From Bacillus cereus (GTDB taxonomy: Bacteria; Bacillota; Bacilli; Bacillales; Bacillaceae_G), in NCBI RefSeq assembly GCF_002584535.1, contig NZ_NUOT01000040.1, positions 1-60,273 on the forward strand: DNA of 60,273 bases. Direction: 5' to 3'. The notes under the pieces are model-generated. The model was not told the origin of the DNA and made no database searches. It saw nothing but the letters and a program-made list of their open reading frames with translations. Each line of letters begins with the position of its first letter. Position 1 is the first letter of the stretch. This document shows positions 50,219 through 58,227 of the stretch, piece by piece. The translations under genes were made by a program, and so were the position numbers.

Positions 50219-51000
50219 TTATTGGGAGATATATTCCAGGCAGGTCGCTCATTCATCAACTTGATCCACGTACGAAGCTGTTGATTGTCTTTTTATATGT
50301 ATTTGTTGTCTTTTTAGCAAATAATGCGATTTCATATGGATTTTTATTTTTATATGCACTCATTGCTTTATTTTTTGCAAAAGTGCCGATTCGTTATGTA
50401 CTTTCGGGCTTAAAACCAATCTTATGGATTTTTCTTTTTACATTTTTTCTGCATATTTTTACAAATAAAGAAGGGGATGTACTGCTTCAGCTTGGTTGGT
50501 TTTCGGTACATGAAAAAGGATTGGAACAAGGGATATACATTTCCATACGCTTTTTCGTCATTATTTTAATGACGACCTTATTGACGTTAACGACAACACC
50601 GATTGAAATTACTGATGGTATGGAGACGTTATTAAAGCCATTAAAGCGTATAAAGGTTCCTGTTCATGAAATCGCATTGATGATGTCTATTTCTCTTCGT
50701 TTTATTCCAACATTAATGGATGAAACGAGTAAAATTATGAAAGCACAAGCATCCCGTGGTATTGATTTTTCTGGTGGGCCGATAAAGGATCGATTAAAGG
50801 CGGTTATTTCTTTGCTTGTACCGCTTTTTATTAGTGCTTTTAAGCGTGCTGAGGACTTAGCGATTGCAATGGAAGCGCGTGGGTATCAAAGTGGTGAGGG
50901 ACGTTCTAAATTTAGGCAGCTACGTTGGAAAACAAGCGATACGTTAACGATAGTAAGTTTACTTTGTTTAGCATGTATTCTAGCATGGGTGCGATCGTAA
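50206..51000 (+). CDS. ecfT: ECF transporter transmembrane subunit EcfT
   Basis: Integral membrane scaffold coupling EcfA1A2 to exchangeable S components. Several hydrophobic helices lie in the first ~125 residues and at the C terminus. Two cytosolic coupling motifs of the type Ala-Arg-Gly are visible: [10 protein letters not shown] and [13 protein letters not shown]. 264 residues. Its stop shares the first bases of an upstream truA ATG. Confidence 0.95.
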
Positions 51001-51014
51001 TGGAGAATAGAGAA

Positions 51015-51758
51015 ATGGAAAGAATAAAATGTACAGTTGCATATGATGGCATCAATTTTTGCGGTTATCAAATTCAACCGCAGCATCGTACTGTTCAACA
51101 AGAAATAGAGAAAGCTCTGCAAAAATTGCATAAAGGAGAGCTTGTTCGTGTTCAGGCATCAGGGCGGACAGATTCTACTGTTCATGCAAGAGGACAAGTG
51201 ATTCATTTTGATACATTATTATCCCTTGAAGAATGGCAATGGATCAATGCTTTAAATACGATGTTGCCAGATGATATTGTGGTCCTGCAGGTAGAGAAAA
51301 AAACAGAAGATTTTCACGCACGATATGGTGTGGAAAGAAAAGAATATCGTTACCGGGTATTATTATCTAAAACAGCTGATGTATTCCGTAGAAATTATGT
51401 ATATCAGTATCCATATCCATTAGAGATAGAATTTATTCAGAAGGCAATTCCTTATTTTATTGGAACGCATGATTTTACTTCATTTTGTTCGGCAAAAACT
51501 GACAAAAAAGATAAAGTGCGAACAATTTATGAAATAGATTTAATTGAACAAGATGATGAATTAATTTTTCGTTTTGTAGGCAATGGATTTTTATATAATA
51601 TGGTGCGAATTATTGTTGGTACGCTACTTAGCGTAGGACAAGGAAAGCTTGATCCTGACAGCATTCCAGAGATTTTAAAAAAACAAGATCGTCGTTTTGC
51701 TGGGAAGATGGTGCCAGGGCATGGACTTTATTTATGGCAGGTAAACTATAACAACTAA
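51015..51758 (+). CDS. truA: tRNA pseudouridine(38-40) synthase TruA
   Basis: Isomerises uridines in the anticodon stem-loop. Catalytic Asp53 is in [10 protein letters not shown]. The ATG at 51015 ([12 protein letters not shown]) is chosen because GGAG (51002-51005) lies 9 bp upstream; the ATG at 51000 that overlaps the ecfT stop has no SD. 247 residues. It precedes rplM-rpsI, as in B. subtilis. Confidence 0.95.
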   Translation: MERIKCTVAYDGINFCGYQIQPQHRTVQQEIEKALQKLHKGELVRVQASGRTDSTVHARGQVIHFDTLLSLEEWQWINALNTMLPDDIVVLQVEKKTEDFHARYGVERKEYRYRVLLSKTADVFRRNYVYQYPYPLEIEFIQKAIPYFIGTHDFTSFCSAKTDKKDKVRTIYEIDLIEQDDELIFRFVGNGFLYNMVRIIVGTLLSVGQGKLDPDSIPEILKKQDRRFAGKMVPGHGLYLWQVNYNN

Positions 51759-51776
51759 TCCTGGTGTAACATTTGC

Positions 51777-51805
51777 TTGACATTAGAATCTCAAAAGGAT
51801 ATCAT
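51777..51805 (+). promoter_or_regulatory. Promoter of rplM-rpsI
   Basis: TTGACA (51777-51782), an exact 17-bp spacer and TATCAT (51800-51805). Confidence 0.8.
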
Positions 51806-51910
51806 AACATATGGTATTGTTTCTAAAACCACGATTAGCCCCGGAAGGAAATCGTGTTTAAGATAAACAATAGATTTTTTCTATGGAAAAGATAACGAGG
51901 AGGGAAACAC
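51806..51910 (+). ncRNA. L13 leader (ribosomal protein leader RNA)
   Basis: Leader between the promoter and rplM with the stem CACGATT (51830-51836)/AATCGTG (51850-51856) around an AGCCCCGGAAGG loop. This agrees with what I remember of the Firmicute L13 leader family, thought to bind L13 for autoregulation. Confidence 0.7.
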
Positions 51911-52348
51911 ATGCGTACGACTTTTATGGCAAAAGCTAACGAAGTTGAGCGTAAATGGTATGTGGTTGACGCTGAAGGTCAAACTTTAGGTCGCCTTGCT
52001 AGTGAAGTAGCATCCATTTTACGTGGTAAAAACAAACCAACATTTACACCACACGTTGACACGGGTGATCATGTAATTATTATTAACGCTGAGAAAATTC
52101 ATTTAACAGGTAATAAATTAAACGATAAAATTTACTACCGTCACACTAACCACCCAGGTGGTCTTAAACAAAGAACAGCTCTAGAAATGCGTACAAACTA
52201 CCCTGTACAAATGTTAGAGCTTGCAATTAAAGGCATGCTTCCAAAAGGACGTTTAGGACGTCAAGTGTCTAAAAAATTAAATGTGTATGCTGGAGCAGAG
52301 CATCCACACCAAGCACAAAAACCAGAAGTTTACGAACTTCGCGGATAA
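51911..52348 (+). CDS. rplM: 50S ribosomal protein L13
   Basis: Early-assembly 50S protein. 145 residues with [20 protein letters not shown] and the [20 protein letters not shown] segment. The ATG at 51911 has the SD GAGGAGGG 6 bp upstream. It is co-transcribed with rpsI, 22 bp downstream. Confidence 0.97.
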
Positions 52349-52369
52349 TTAATTAAAGGAGGGCTTACT

Positions 52370-52762
52370 TTGGCACAGGTACAATACTATGGTACTGGAC
52401 GTCGTAAGAGTTCAGTAGCGCGCGTACGCCTAGTTCCAGGCGAAGGACGCGTTATCATTAACGGTCGTGATTTTGAAAACTATATCCCATTTGCTGCATT
52501 ACGTGAAGTAGTGAAACAACCTCTAGTTGCAACAGAAACTTTAGGTAACTACGATGTACTTGTAAACGTAAATGGTGGTGGATACACTGGTCAAGCTGGT
52601 GCTATTCGTCACGGTATTTCTCGCGCTTTATTAAAAGCTGACCCAGAATACCGTCTAACATTAAAACGTGCAGGTCTATTAACTCGTGACGCACGTATGA
52701 AAGAGCGTAAAAAATACGGTCTTAAAGGCGCACGTCGTGCACCTCAGTTCTCAAAACGTTAA
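52370..52762 (+). CDS. rpsI: 30S ribosomal protein S9
   Basis: 30S head protein whose C-terminal tail (PQFSKR) reaches the P-site tRNA. The start is TTG at 52370 with SD AAAGGAGGG. 130 residues, [21 protein letters not shown] onward. It is the last conserved gene before the accessory island. Confidence 0.97.
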
Positions 52763-52778
52763 TTATCGACGTTTCAAA

Positions 52779-52813
52779 GGCTCTCAAGCTTTTTGCTTGG
52801 GGGTCTTTTTTTA
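52779..52813 (+). terminator. Terminator after rpsI
   Basis: GGCTCTCAAGC and GCTTGGGGGTC (with wobbles) around TTTTT, followed by seven T residues. Confidence 0.85.
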
Positions 52814-52830
52814 TGTGGAAAAGGGGTTTT

Positions 52831-52876
52831 GGTCACATTTTGATCACGAAAATATTTTTGGGTCACTCCTGGTCAC
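52831..52876. repeat. Cluster of four GGTCAC-type direct repeats
   Basis: GGTCAC at 52831, GATCAC at 52842, GGTCAC at 52861 and GGTCAC at 52871, all in the same orientation with start-to-start spacing 11, 19 and 10 bp, near helical phase. It lies immediately 3' of the recombinase relic. Arm-type integrase sites are one possible explanation. Confidence 0.55.
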
Positions 52877-52882
52877 CACAAA

Positions 52883-53017
52883 TCATAGTTCAATTATTTT
52901 TGGAATTTTTGTGGTCTCCTTTAGGGTATCTGTTACATGTGTATAGATGTTCAACGTCATTTGTATATCAGAGTGACCCAATCGCTCTTGTACCTCCTTT
53001 ATACCTGCGCCAGCTTT
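52883..53017 (-). pseudogene. C-terminal relic of a tyrosine recombinase (phage-type integrase)
   Basis: The minus strand reads 44 codons in one frame: KAGAGIKEVQERLGH, then SDIQMTLNIYTHV, then a basic tail ending in IIEL and a stop. This is the C-terminal box of phage-type integrases: the LGH histidine and the nucleophilic tyrosine in IYTHV are both present. Upstream in frame a stop (TAA, 53018-53020) and unrelated sequence follow, so the N-terminal DNA-binding and Arg/HxxR parts are missing here. It sits between rpsI and the 464-residue ORF and is clearly a degraded mobile-element gene. Confidence 0.82.
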
Positions 53018-53050
53018 TTAGAGAAAAATTTAATTGTAGACCTTTGCTTC

Positions 53051-54445
53051 CTACTCAAGGAACTTAACGACTCCCCACCATGTTCCCCAAAAGTCTTGAC
53101 TAACCACATATTCTTGAACTGTCCAAAATTCCTGATCATTGGAAGGGTCAACGCATGTTGCGCTGTAATCTCCCCATCGGTTCCGTCCCATGCCATCCGT
53201 TAAAAAGTAGGTAGCTTGTCCAGCTTGAAGCAAGGTAACTTGTTCTGTTGTGCCAGGTGCATCGCTTGCACGTCTTCCTGTGAAGAAGGCACTTGCAAAT
53301 AGGTCCGTGGATGATCCGCTAAAACCGATTACCATATGGTTGGAGGAGTTGACGGCGAGAGAAGGATAATAATAGGCGTGTGTGCTGTGTTGAACTCGCC
53401 CTTGTTGAATTGGGGTGCTTATCTCCGGATCAATTTGATACCAGGAAACCTCTGCTCTGCTTCCGTCTTGGCTAGGTACAGTATGGGTTGTCCAAATTGT
53501 TTCATTACGATAAATAGCTTGCAAAAGGCGAGTATCTCCTGTGTCAATCAATTGAGGGGAGTCCTTTTGAAGAGCGCCTGGTATGACAGAGCCGCTAAGT
53601 GAATCGATAGTAATTTGTTGAAGTTGTGTCCAAAAAGGTATCCCGTTAGAAAATGTTATTTGGTTTAGCTGCAAACTGTCCAGACTGGCTAGTGAGATCA
53701 AGTACTGAACTGAAACATTTGGATCAAACACTTGAGTAGGCTGTGTTGTAAAAAATGCACCAGGCGGTTCATAGAACTCATACCAGGTCATGCTATCCAT
53801 CGAGTACAGCTGACTCTTCTCGAACACCCAGATTTTAGTTGCCTGATAACTTCCCTCATTGTTGAACATGTTGGCAGTTACGTAGACATGAGTATTGTCC
53901 AGTCCTAAACTTGGATAGTCAGCCCAAGTATCTAACTGCATATTATTAAATATATCTGCATCAATTGCTCGGAATACCCAGTTAAATGGGTCTTCAGGAT
54001 TCGACACGCCCACGAGCAGCCAGGAATTAGGAGAGCTTTCCCCCGCGAGCGAAATGATGAAGAACCGATTGGATAAATTGTCATAAAGGATTTTTGGGTC
54101 AAAAGCAAAAGTACCTTCTGTAATGACTCCAGTTGGGGTCCAAAAATCATCTAAAGTGGTAGTGGTAAGAACAGCACCATCCTCCTTTTGGTTGATCGAT
54201 ATTCCTCCATTTACAACATTTACAACATGATTAAGACCAACTGCGCCCATTGTATCCGGCGGAAACCACCCGTTATAATCTACTCCTTTAAACTGTTTTA
54301 TGATACTTGGAGCTGTGACATCGTCATTCTGTATAACCTTTTTTGGAAAAGGCGGTGTTTTCTGCCGTGGTAAAAAAGATTGTACACCTGGTGTGGGGAG
54401 GTATACTTTACTTCCCATAATAGAATTTGATTTAATATTTCCCAA
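53051..54445 (-). CDS. Uncharacterised 464-residue beta-propeller-like protein
   Basis: I do not recognise a named family. Visible: PPDTMGAVG (residues 62-70) followed by LNHVVNVVNGG, repeated segments of the type WLLVGVSNPEDPFNW and WADYPSLGLDN, and a C-terminal WGDYSAT...FWTVQEY motif (424-446). In my memory this combination marks secreted beta-propeller-like proteins of diverse bacteria. Here no signal peptide or transmembrane segment is seen; the N-terminal 50 residues are polar and proline-rich. The start is TTG at 54445 with AAAGGA upstream; an ATG at residue 10 has no SD. It is intact, on the opposite strand to its neighbours, and next to an integrase relic, suggesting acquisition. Function unknown. 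Confidence 0.8.
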   Translation of the reverse strand: MGNIKSNSIMGSKVYLPTPGVQSFLPRQKTPPFPKKVIQNDDVTAPSIIKQFKGVDYNGWFPPDTMGAVGLNHVVNVVNGGISINQKEDGAVLTTTTLDDFWTPTGVITEGTFAFDPKILYDNLSNRFFIISLAGESSPNSWLLVGVSNPEDPFNWVFRAIDADIFNNMQLDTWADYPSLGLDNTHVYVTANMFNNEGSYQATKIWVFEKSQLYSMDSMTWYEFYEPPGAFFTTQPTQVFDPNVSVQYLISLASLDSLQLNQITFSNGIPFWTQLQQITIDSLSGSVIPGALQKDSPQLIDTGDTRLLQAIYRNETIWTTHTVPSQDGSRAEVSWYQIDPEISTPIQQGRVQHSTHAYYYPSLAVNSSNHMVIGFSGSSTDLFASAFFTGRRASDAPGTTEQVTLLQAGQATYFLTDGMGRNRWGDYSATCVDPSNDQEFWTVQEYVVSQDFWGTWWGVVKFLE

Positions 54446-54973
54446 TTACAGAACATTCCTTTCATATTTTTTGCAATTTAAAATCGCTAATTTACTTTAT
54501 TCATTCTGCAATCAAGCTGAAACGGCAAATATTCTAGAAACGTGTAAGAGATAAGAAAATATGTGTTTGTCCAATAAGTAAATGGACATTAATTAAGGAG
54601 TTAAGAGTAGTTAAAGGAGGGGGATATGGGGGAAAATCATTAGCATAGACCAGACTGCTTTTTGGCTGGGGTTTTTTATTATGTTTAATGGAGCTATATC
54701 AATCCATTTTGAGTTTTCAACATATAAGGCGCTGCTACGAAGAACAAAAGATAACTTGCACTTGTTTTTTCGCTTTGTTTTAATTCGGCATGGGGCAGAG
54801 GGAGGATCTGATCGCTTCTATGCATAGCTGGACGCGCTCTCTCACTTGAAAGGAAAGGTTTTATACCGGTTTTTTAATGTATTATATCTTGGAATATTTT
54901 AGTGCTACCTTCCTACGTATGCTTCATCTTTAGAAGTTTAGACTAATACGTATTAGGGAGGTTTATAAGTACT
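54446..54973. other. Unexplained 528-bp intergenic region upstream of ybaK
   Basis: AT-rich, with no plus-strand gene I can support. A terminator-like element (CCAG...CTGG then TTTTTT) is at about 54650-54676. On the minus strand two overlapping frames stay open: 54611-54817 (68 codons, no start codon) and 54694-54825 (43 residues from ATG). The first ends in a run resembling a short hypothetical ORF that I recall from B. cereus-group annotations, but neither has an SD. Confidence 0.5.
54943..54956. promoter_or_regulatory. 14-bp perfect palindrome before ybaK
   Basis: CTAATACGTATTAG, directly adjoining the SD of ybaK (AGGGAGG). It could be an operator or a stability hairpin; no regulator is known to me. 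Confidence 0.45.
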
Positions 54974-55402
54974 ATGAATGTCATTGTTAGCTTACAAGAA
55001 AAACAAAAAGAAAAGCAGTTGAAATATGAACGGAAGATGCTTCGTGAATTATCATTAAAAACGCTAAGGTCCAATATTCGTGATGCCTTCGATATGAAAG
55101 AGTTGCACAGGCAGTATGAGGATTATTGTATTGAACTTGGAATTGAATCGTATTTATTAGGAGCGAGATATAGTAAATTTGGCTATTATGGTGAATCTTT
55201 TTTTGATGTGAAATATAGAGCTTTAGAAGAAGAGCAGCAATTAACGGAAATGTTGTTTCAATTTTTAACAAGCATGACCATGCGGGAGATAGAATCGAAC
55301 GCTGAGGATTCGCTGTATGAATCCTGTGAACAATTTATTAGTTCATGGTGGCGTGAAGGCTACGAAAAGGGTGAAAGAAGATATCGTTTAAAGCTGCATT
55401 AA
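54974..55402 (+). CDS. ybaK: YbaK, DUF2521-family protein
   Basis: Conserved Bacillus protein of unknown function, 142 residues, rich in charged residues, with predicted helices (LQEKQKEKQLKYERKMLREL) and a Glu-rich middle; no signal peptide or membrane segment. It lies directly upstream of cwlD, as in B. subtilis. SD AGGGAGG is about 11 bp before the ATG. It is probably co-transcribed with cwlD (69-bp gap). Confidence 0.85.
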   Translation: MNVIVSLQEKQKEKQLKYERKMLRELSLKTLRSNIRDAFDMKELHRQYEDYCIELGIESYLLGARYSKFGYYGESFFDVKYRALEEEQQLTEMLFQFLTSMTMREIESNAEDSLYESCEQFISSWWREGYEKGERRYRLKLH

Positions 55403-55471
55403 GAAGAGAAGCATAAATTTTCCTCTTGTCCCATATAAGTAATTAGAGGGACTAGCTGGAGGAGGAAAGGT

Positions 55472-56185
55472 ATGAAGAGAATTCGAATTATCTCTTTTAT
55501 GCTTGCTGCAGTTGTACTGTTTTTCTTGGTGAAACAAGAATTTCAAATTACAAAATCATGGCGAGCTTGGAACTTACCCCTATCTGGGAAAGTAATTGTA
55601 TTGGATGCCGGGCATGGTGGACCAGATGGAGGGGCGGTTGGTGGAAAAGATATTGTAGAAAAAGACATTACGCTTGAAATTACAAAAATGGTACAAGATT
55701 ATTTACAAGAACAAGGTGCATTAGTTATTTTAACGCGAGAGGGAGATTATGATTTAGCTGACAAAGATACAAAGTCATATAGTAGGCGCAAAGCAGAGGA
55801 TCTCAAAAAACGTGTAGAAATTATTAATAAGCCCGATGTTGACTTTTTTGCGAGCGTTCATTTAAATGCTTTGCCGAGTAGCGGGTCAAAAGGTGCACAA
55901 ACGTTTTACTATCGCTCTTTAATTGAAAATGAACGAGCAGCGAAGTTTATACAGGCTGAATTAAGAACGAGTCTAGAAAATACAAACCGTTCAGCTAAAA
56001 CAATTTCTCATGTTTATTTGCTTAAGTATGCGAAAACACCGGGAGCTTTAATTGAGGCTGGATTTTTATCAAATGTGAATGAAAGATATATGTTGAATTC
56101 GGAGAAATATCAGCAAAAAGTGGCAGCTGCAATATACCGTGGAATACTACGTTATTTTACGGAAAAAGGAAATCCTCCTGAATAA
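55472..56185 (+). CDS. cwlD: CwlD, spore-cortex N-acetylmuramoyl-L-alanine amidase
   Basis: With PdaA it makes muramic delta-lactam in spore cortex, which is needed for germination. An N-terminal signal or anchor helix (residues 4-21) exports it to the forespore membrane region. The Amidase_3 zinc site is intact: DAGHGG with His48, the following acidic residue, SVHLNA and the catalytic Glu in LIEAGFLSN. 237 residues. SD GGAGGAGG. Its terminator stem overlaps the stop codon. Confidence 0.95.
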   Translation: MKRIRIISFMLAAVVLFFLVKQEFQITKSWRAWNLPLSGKVIVLDAGHGGPDGGAVGGKDIVEKDITLEITKMVQDYLQEQGALVILTREGDYDLADKDTKSYSRRKAEDLKKRVEIINKPDVDFFASVHLNALPSSGSKGAQTFYYRSLIENERAAKFIQAELRTSLENTNRSAKTISHVYLLKYAKTPGALIEAGFLSNVNERYMLNSEKYQQKVAAAIYRGILRYFTEKGNPPE

Positions 56186-56198
56186 GGAGGATTTTTTG
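56171..56198 (+). terminator. Terminator overlapping the cwlD stop
   Basis: AATCCTCC and GGAGGATT with a 7-nt loop, followed by TTTTT. The 5' arm lies within the last codons of cwlD. Confidence 0.88.
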
Positions 56199-56231
56199 AA
56201 TCGCTCTTGTTAACGAAGTTTTCGGAAAATA

Positions 56232-56240
56232 TGTTATACT
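56232..56240 (+). promoter_or_regulatory. Extended -10 promoter upstream of salA
   Basis: TGTTATACT is an extended -10 (TGn plus TATACT). No good -35 is visible at the usual distance. Confidence 0.45.
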
Positions 56241-56334
56241 GGAAATGTAAACGCATTTATTTTGAAAATGAAAATAAACAAACCCAATTTATGTAACATT
56301 ACTTTATTTTTTCATACAGGGGGCTGGGCTGATT

Positions 56335-57402
56335 ATGGTAACGAAAGAGCAGGTAGTGGAGGCGCTTGAAGGGATTGCGGATCCATTTCTACATAAAACG
56401 TTAAAAGAAACAAATGCAATTAAAGAGGTAACTGTAAAGCCTGAGAAAGAGCATGTCAGTGTTAAAATTGCAATTGTAAAAACAGGAACTGCTGAACAAA
56501 TGCAATTGCAGGCTACTATTGTGAAGCTTGTGAAAGAGCTTGGAGCAGCAACGGTTGGCTTACGTTTTGCCGAATTTACAGAGGACGAATTGGCACAGTT
56601 TGCGCCGCCAGTGGAAGAGCAAGAAAGCCAATCTTTATTATCACCGCATTCTAAAACGACATTTTTAGCAGTTGCAAGTGGAAAAGGTGGAGTTGGTAAA
56701 TCCACAGTTTCTGTAAACTTGGCCATTTCATTAGCTCGTTTAGGAAAGAAAGTTGGTATTATTGACGCTGATATATATGGCTTTAGTGTGCCTGATATGA
56801 TGGGAATCGAAAAACGTCCAATCGTAAGAGGGGATAAAATTATTCCTGTGGAGCGTTTAGGGGTAAAAGTAATTTCGATGGGCTTCTTTGTAGAAGACAA
56901 TGCTCCTGTTATTTGGAGAGGACCAATGCTTGGTAAAATGTTAAATCATTTTTTCACAGAGGTGGAATGGGGCGACTTAGACTATTTAGTGTTAGATTTG
57001 CCACCAGGTACAGGGGATGTAGCTTTAGATGTTCATTCAATGCTACCATCTTGTAAAGAAATTATTGTAACAACGCCTCATCCAACAGCGGCCTTTGTAG
57101 CAGCTCGTGCAGGTGCTATGGCGCTCCGTACGGAACATAGTATTCTTGGGGTTGTTGAAAATATGGCTTACTTCGAAAGTAAAGCAACCGGTGAGAAAGA
57201 GTATGTGTTTGGAAAAGGCGGAGGAGATAAATTAGCCGCAGAATTACAAACAGATGTATTAGGACGAATTCCACTTCAACAACCAGATTGGAATAAAGAA
57301 GATTTTGCACCATCTGTATACGAGGACACACATAAAACAGGTGTCATCTATCGGACGATAGCTGAGCAAGTTATTGATAGAACATCAGTTAAACAAAAAT
57401 AA
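56335..57402 (+). CDS. salA: SalA, Mrp/NBP35-family P-loop ATPase
   Basis: An N-terminal DUF59/MIP18-like domain (about 1-85) is joined to a deviant Walker A ATPase domain, SGKGGVGKST (about 114-123). The family includes Fe-S carrier Mrp proteins, but the CXXC usually found after the ATPase core is absent here (NMAYFESKATGEKEY), which fits SalA, the B. subtilis regulator that represses scoC. 355 residues. The SD is GGGGGCTGGG. It ends convergent to gerD. Confidence 0.9.
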   Translation: MVTKEQVVEALEGIADPFLHKTLKETNAIKEVTVKPEKEHVSVKIAIVKTGTAEQMQLQATIVKLVKELGAATVGLRFAEFTEDELAQFAPPVEEQESQSLLSPHSKTTFLAVASGKGGVGKSTVSVNLAISLARLGKKVGIIDADIYGFSVPDMMGIEKRPIVRGDKIIPVERLGVKVISMGFFVEDNAPVIWRGPMLGKMLNHFFTEVEWGDLDYLVLDLPPGTGDVALDVHSMLPSCKEIIVTTPHPTAAFVAARAGAMALRTEHSILGVVENMAYFESKATGEKEYVFGKGGGDKLAAELQTDVLGRIPLQQPDWNKEDFAPSVYEDTHKTGVIYRTIAEQVIDRTSVKQK

Positions 57403-57418
57403 ACCTCTACGAGTAGAG

Positions 57419-57451
57419 AATTTCCCCGCCAAATATAGAGGTGGGGAAATT
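57419..57451. terminator. Bidirectional terminator between salA and gerD
   Basis: AATTTCCCCGCC and GGTGGGGAAATT pair over 12 bp (one G-U) around a 9-nt loop, between two convergent genes. Confidence 0.75.
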
Positions 57452-57471
57452 ATTATGTGTAGAGATTTGTT

Positions 57472-58089
57472 TTATTTTTGTTCTTTTGATCCGCCTTTTC
57501 CGCCTTCTCCACCACCTTCTTTTTTCTCGGCTCCTCCACCTTTTTCGGCTTTTTCAATGCCTTTACTAATGATGTCAATCATCTTAGCTTGGAAGAGTGG
57601 GCTTTCAGCAGTTTCTGTTAATACTTGTTGCAAATATTGACGATACTCTTTGCTTTTCATTGTTTGTAGCATCATTTTCTCTACTTCGGGGTTTTTCATA
57701 ATTTCTATAACGCCTGCTTGGTATTCTGGGTCTTTTAATAGGGTCTTCATTAAGGCTGTTTGTTCTTTTTCAATGCCTTTAGCAAATTTTGATGAAAACT
57801 CAGGATCTTTAAATAGCTTTTCCCAAAGCTGTTGCCCTTTTTCGGATACCATTGCATCTTCAATCGTTTTTTTGACCACAGTTTCATCTAATATAAGTGC
57901 TTGTTTCATTTTCTCATCTGTTAATACATCTTGAATTGCTTTCTTCCCTTGATCGGTTTTTAAAATATCGACAATCATTTTTTTGGTTTGGTCGTAATCT
58001 AATTCAGATTTCGCTTCTTTTCCTTGTGCACATGCAACAAGTACAGTAAAAAGAAGGGAAGAAACTAAAACGAGCAGCATCCGTTTCAT
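57472..58089 (-). CDS. gerD: Spore germination lipoprotein GerD
   Basis: Inner-membrane scaffold protein that clusters nutrient germinant receptors into the germinosome. The lipoprotein signal ends at LVAC with Cys20 as the lipidation site. The mature part is alpha-helical and charged, with a Gly/Lys-rich low-complexity C terminus (GGGAEKKEGGGEGG). 205 residues. SD AAAGGAGCT is upstream. Expected forespore (sigma-G) expression fits the promoter at 58124-58153. Confidence 0.95.
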   Translation of the reverse strand: MKRMLLVLVSSLLFTVLVACAQGKEAKSELDYDQTKKMIVDILKTDQGKKAIQDVLTDEKMKQALILDETVVKKTIEDAMVSEKGQQLWEKLFKDPEFSSKFAKGIEKEQTALMKTLLKDPEYQAGVIEIMKNPEVEKMMLQTMKSKEYRQYLQQVLTETAESPLFQAKMIDIISKGIEKAEKGGGAEKKEGGGEGGKGGSKEQK

Positions 58090-58123
58090 TAGCTGGAGCT
58101 CCTTTCAACACAGTTCTCTTTTT

Positions 58124-58153
58124 TAATATAAATATCTTAGAGGAATTTATACA
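58124..58153 (-). promoter_or_regulatory. Possible sigma-G promoter of gerD
   Basis: On the minus strand TGTATA, a 17-bp spacer and TATATTA resemble the forespore sigma-G pattern (TGAATA and CATACTA). It is about 35 bp upstream of gerD. Match is imperfect. Confidence 0.35.
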
Positions 58154-58227
58154 TGTTCATGGCTAGCTTTTTGAAATTGTCATTGATACAATTTAAGTAG
58201 AAATATATCAATAATGGGGGATGGGTT

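Noticed and set aside
52737-53203. Plus-strand ORFs of 69-88 codons downstream of rpsI
   Set aside because: They run through the rpsI terminator and antisense to the integrase relic. No SD or family features.
53336-53602. Plus-strand ORF of 88 codons inside the 464-residue minus-strand gene
   Set aside because: Antisense shadow: the minus-strand frame has coherent family motifs over its full length, and this one has none.
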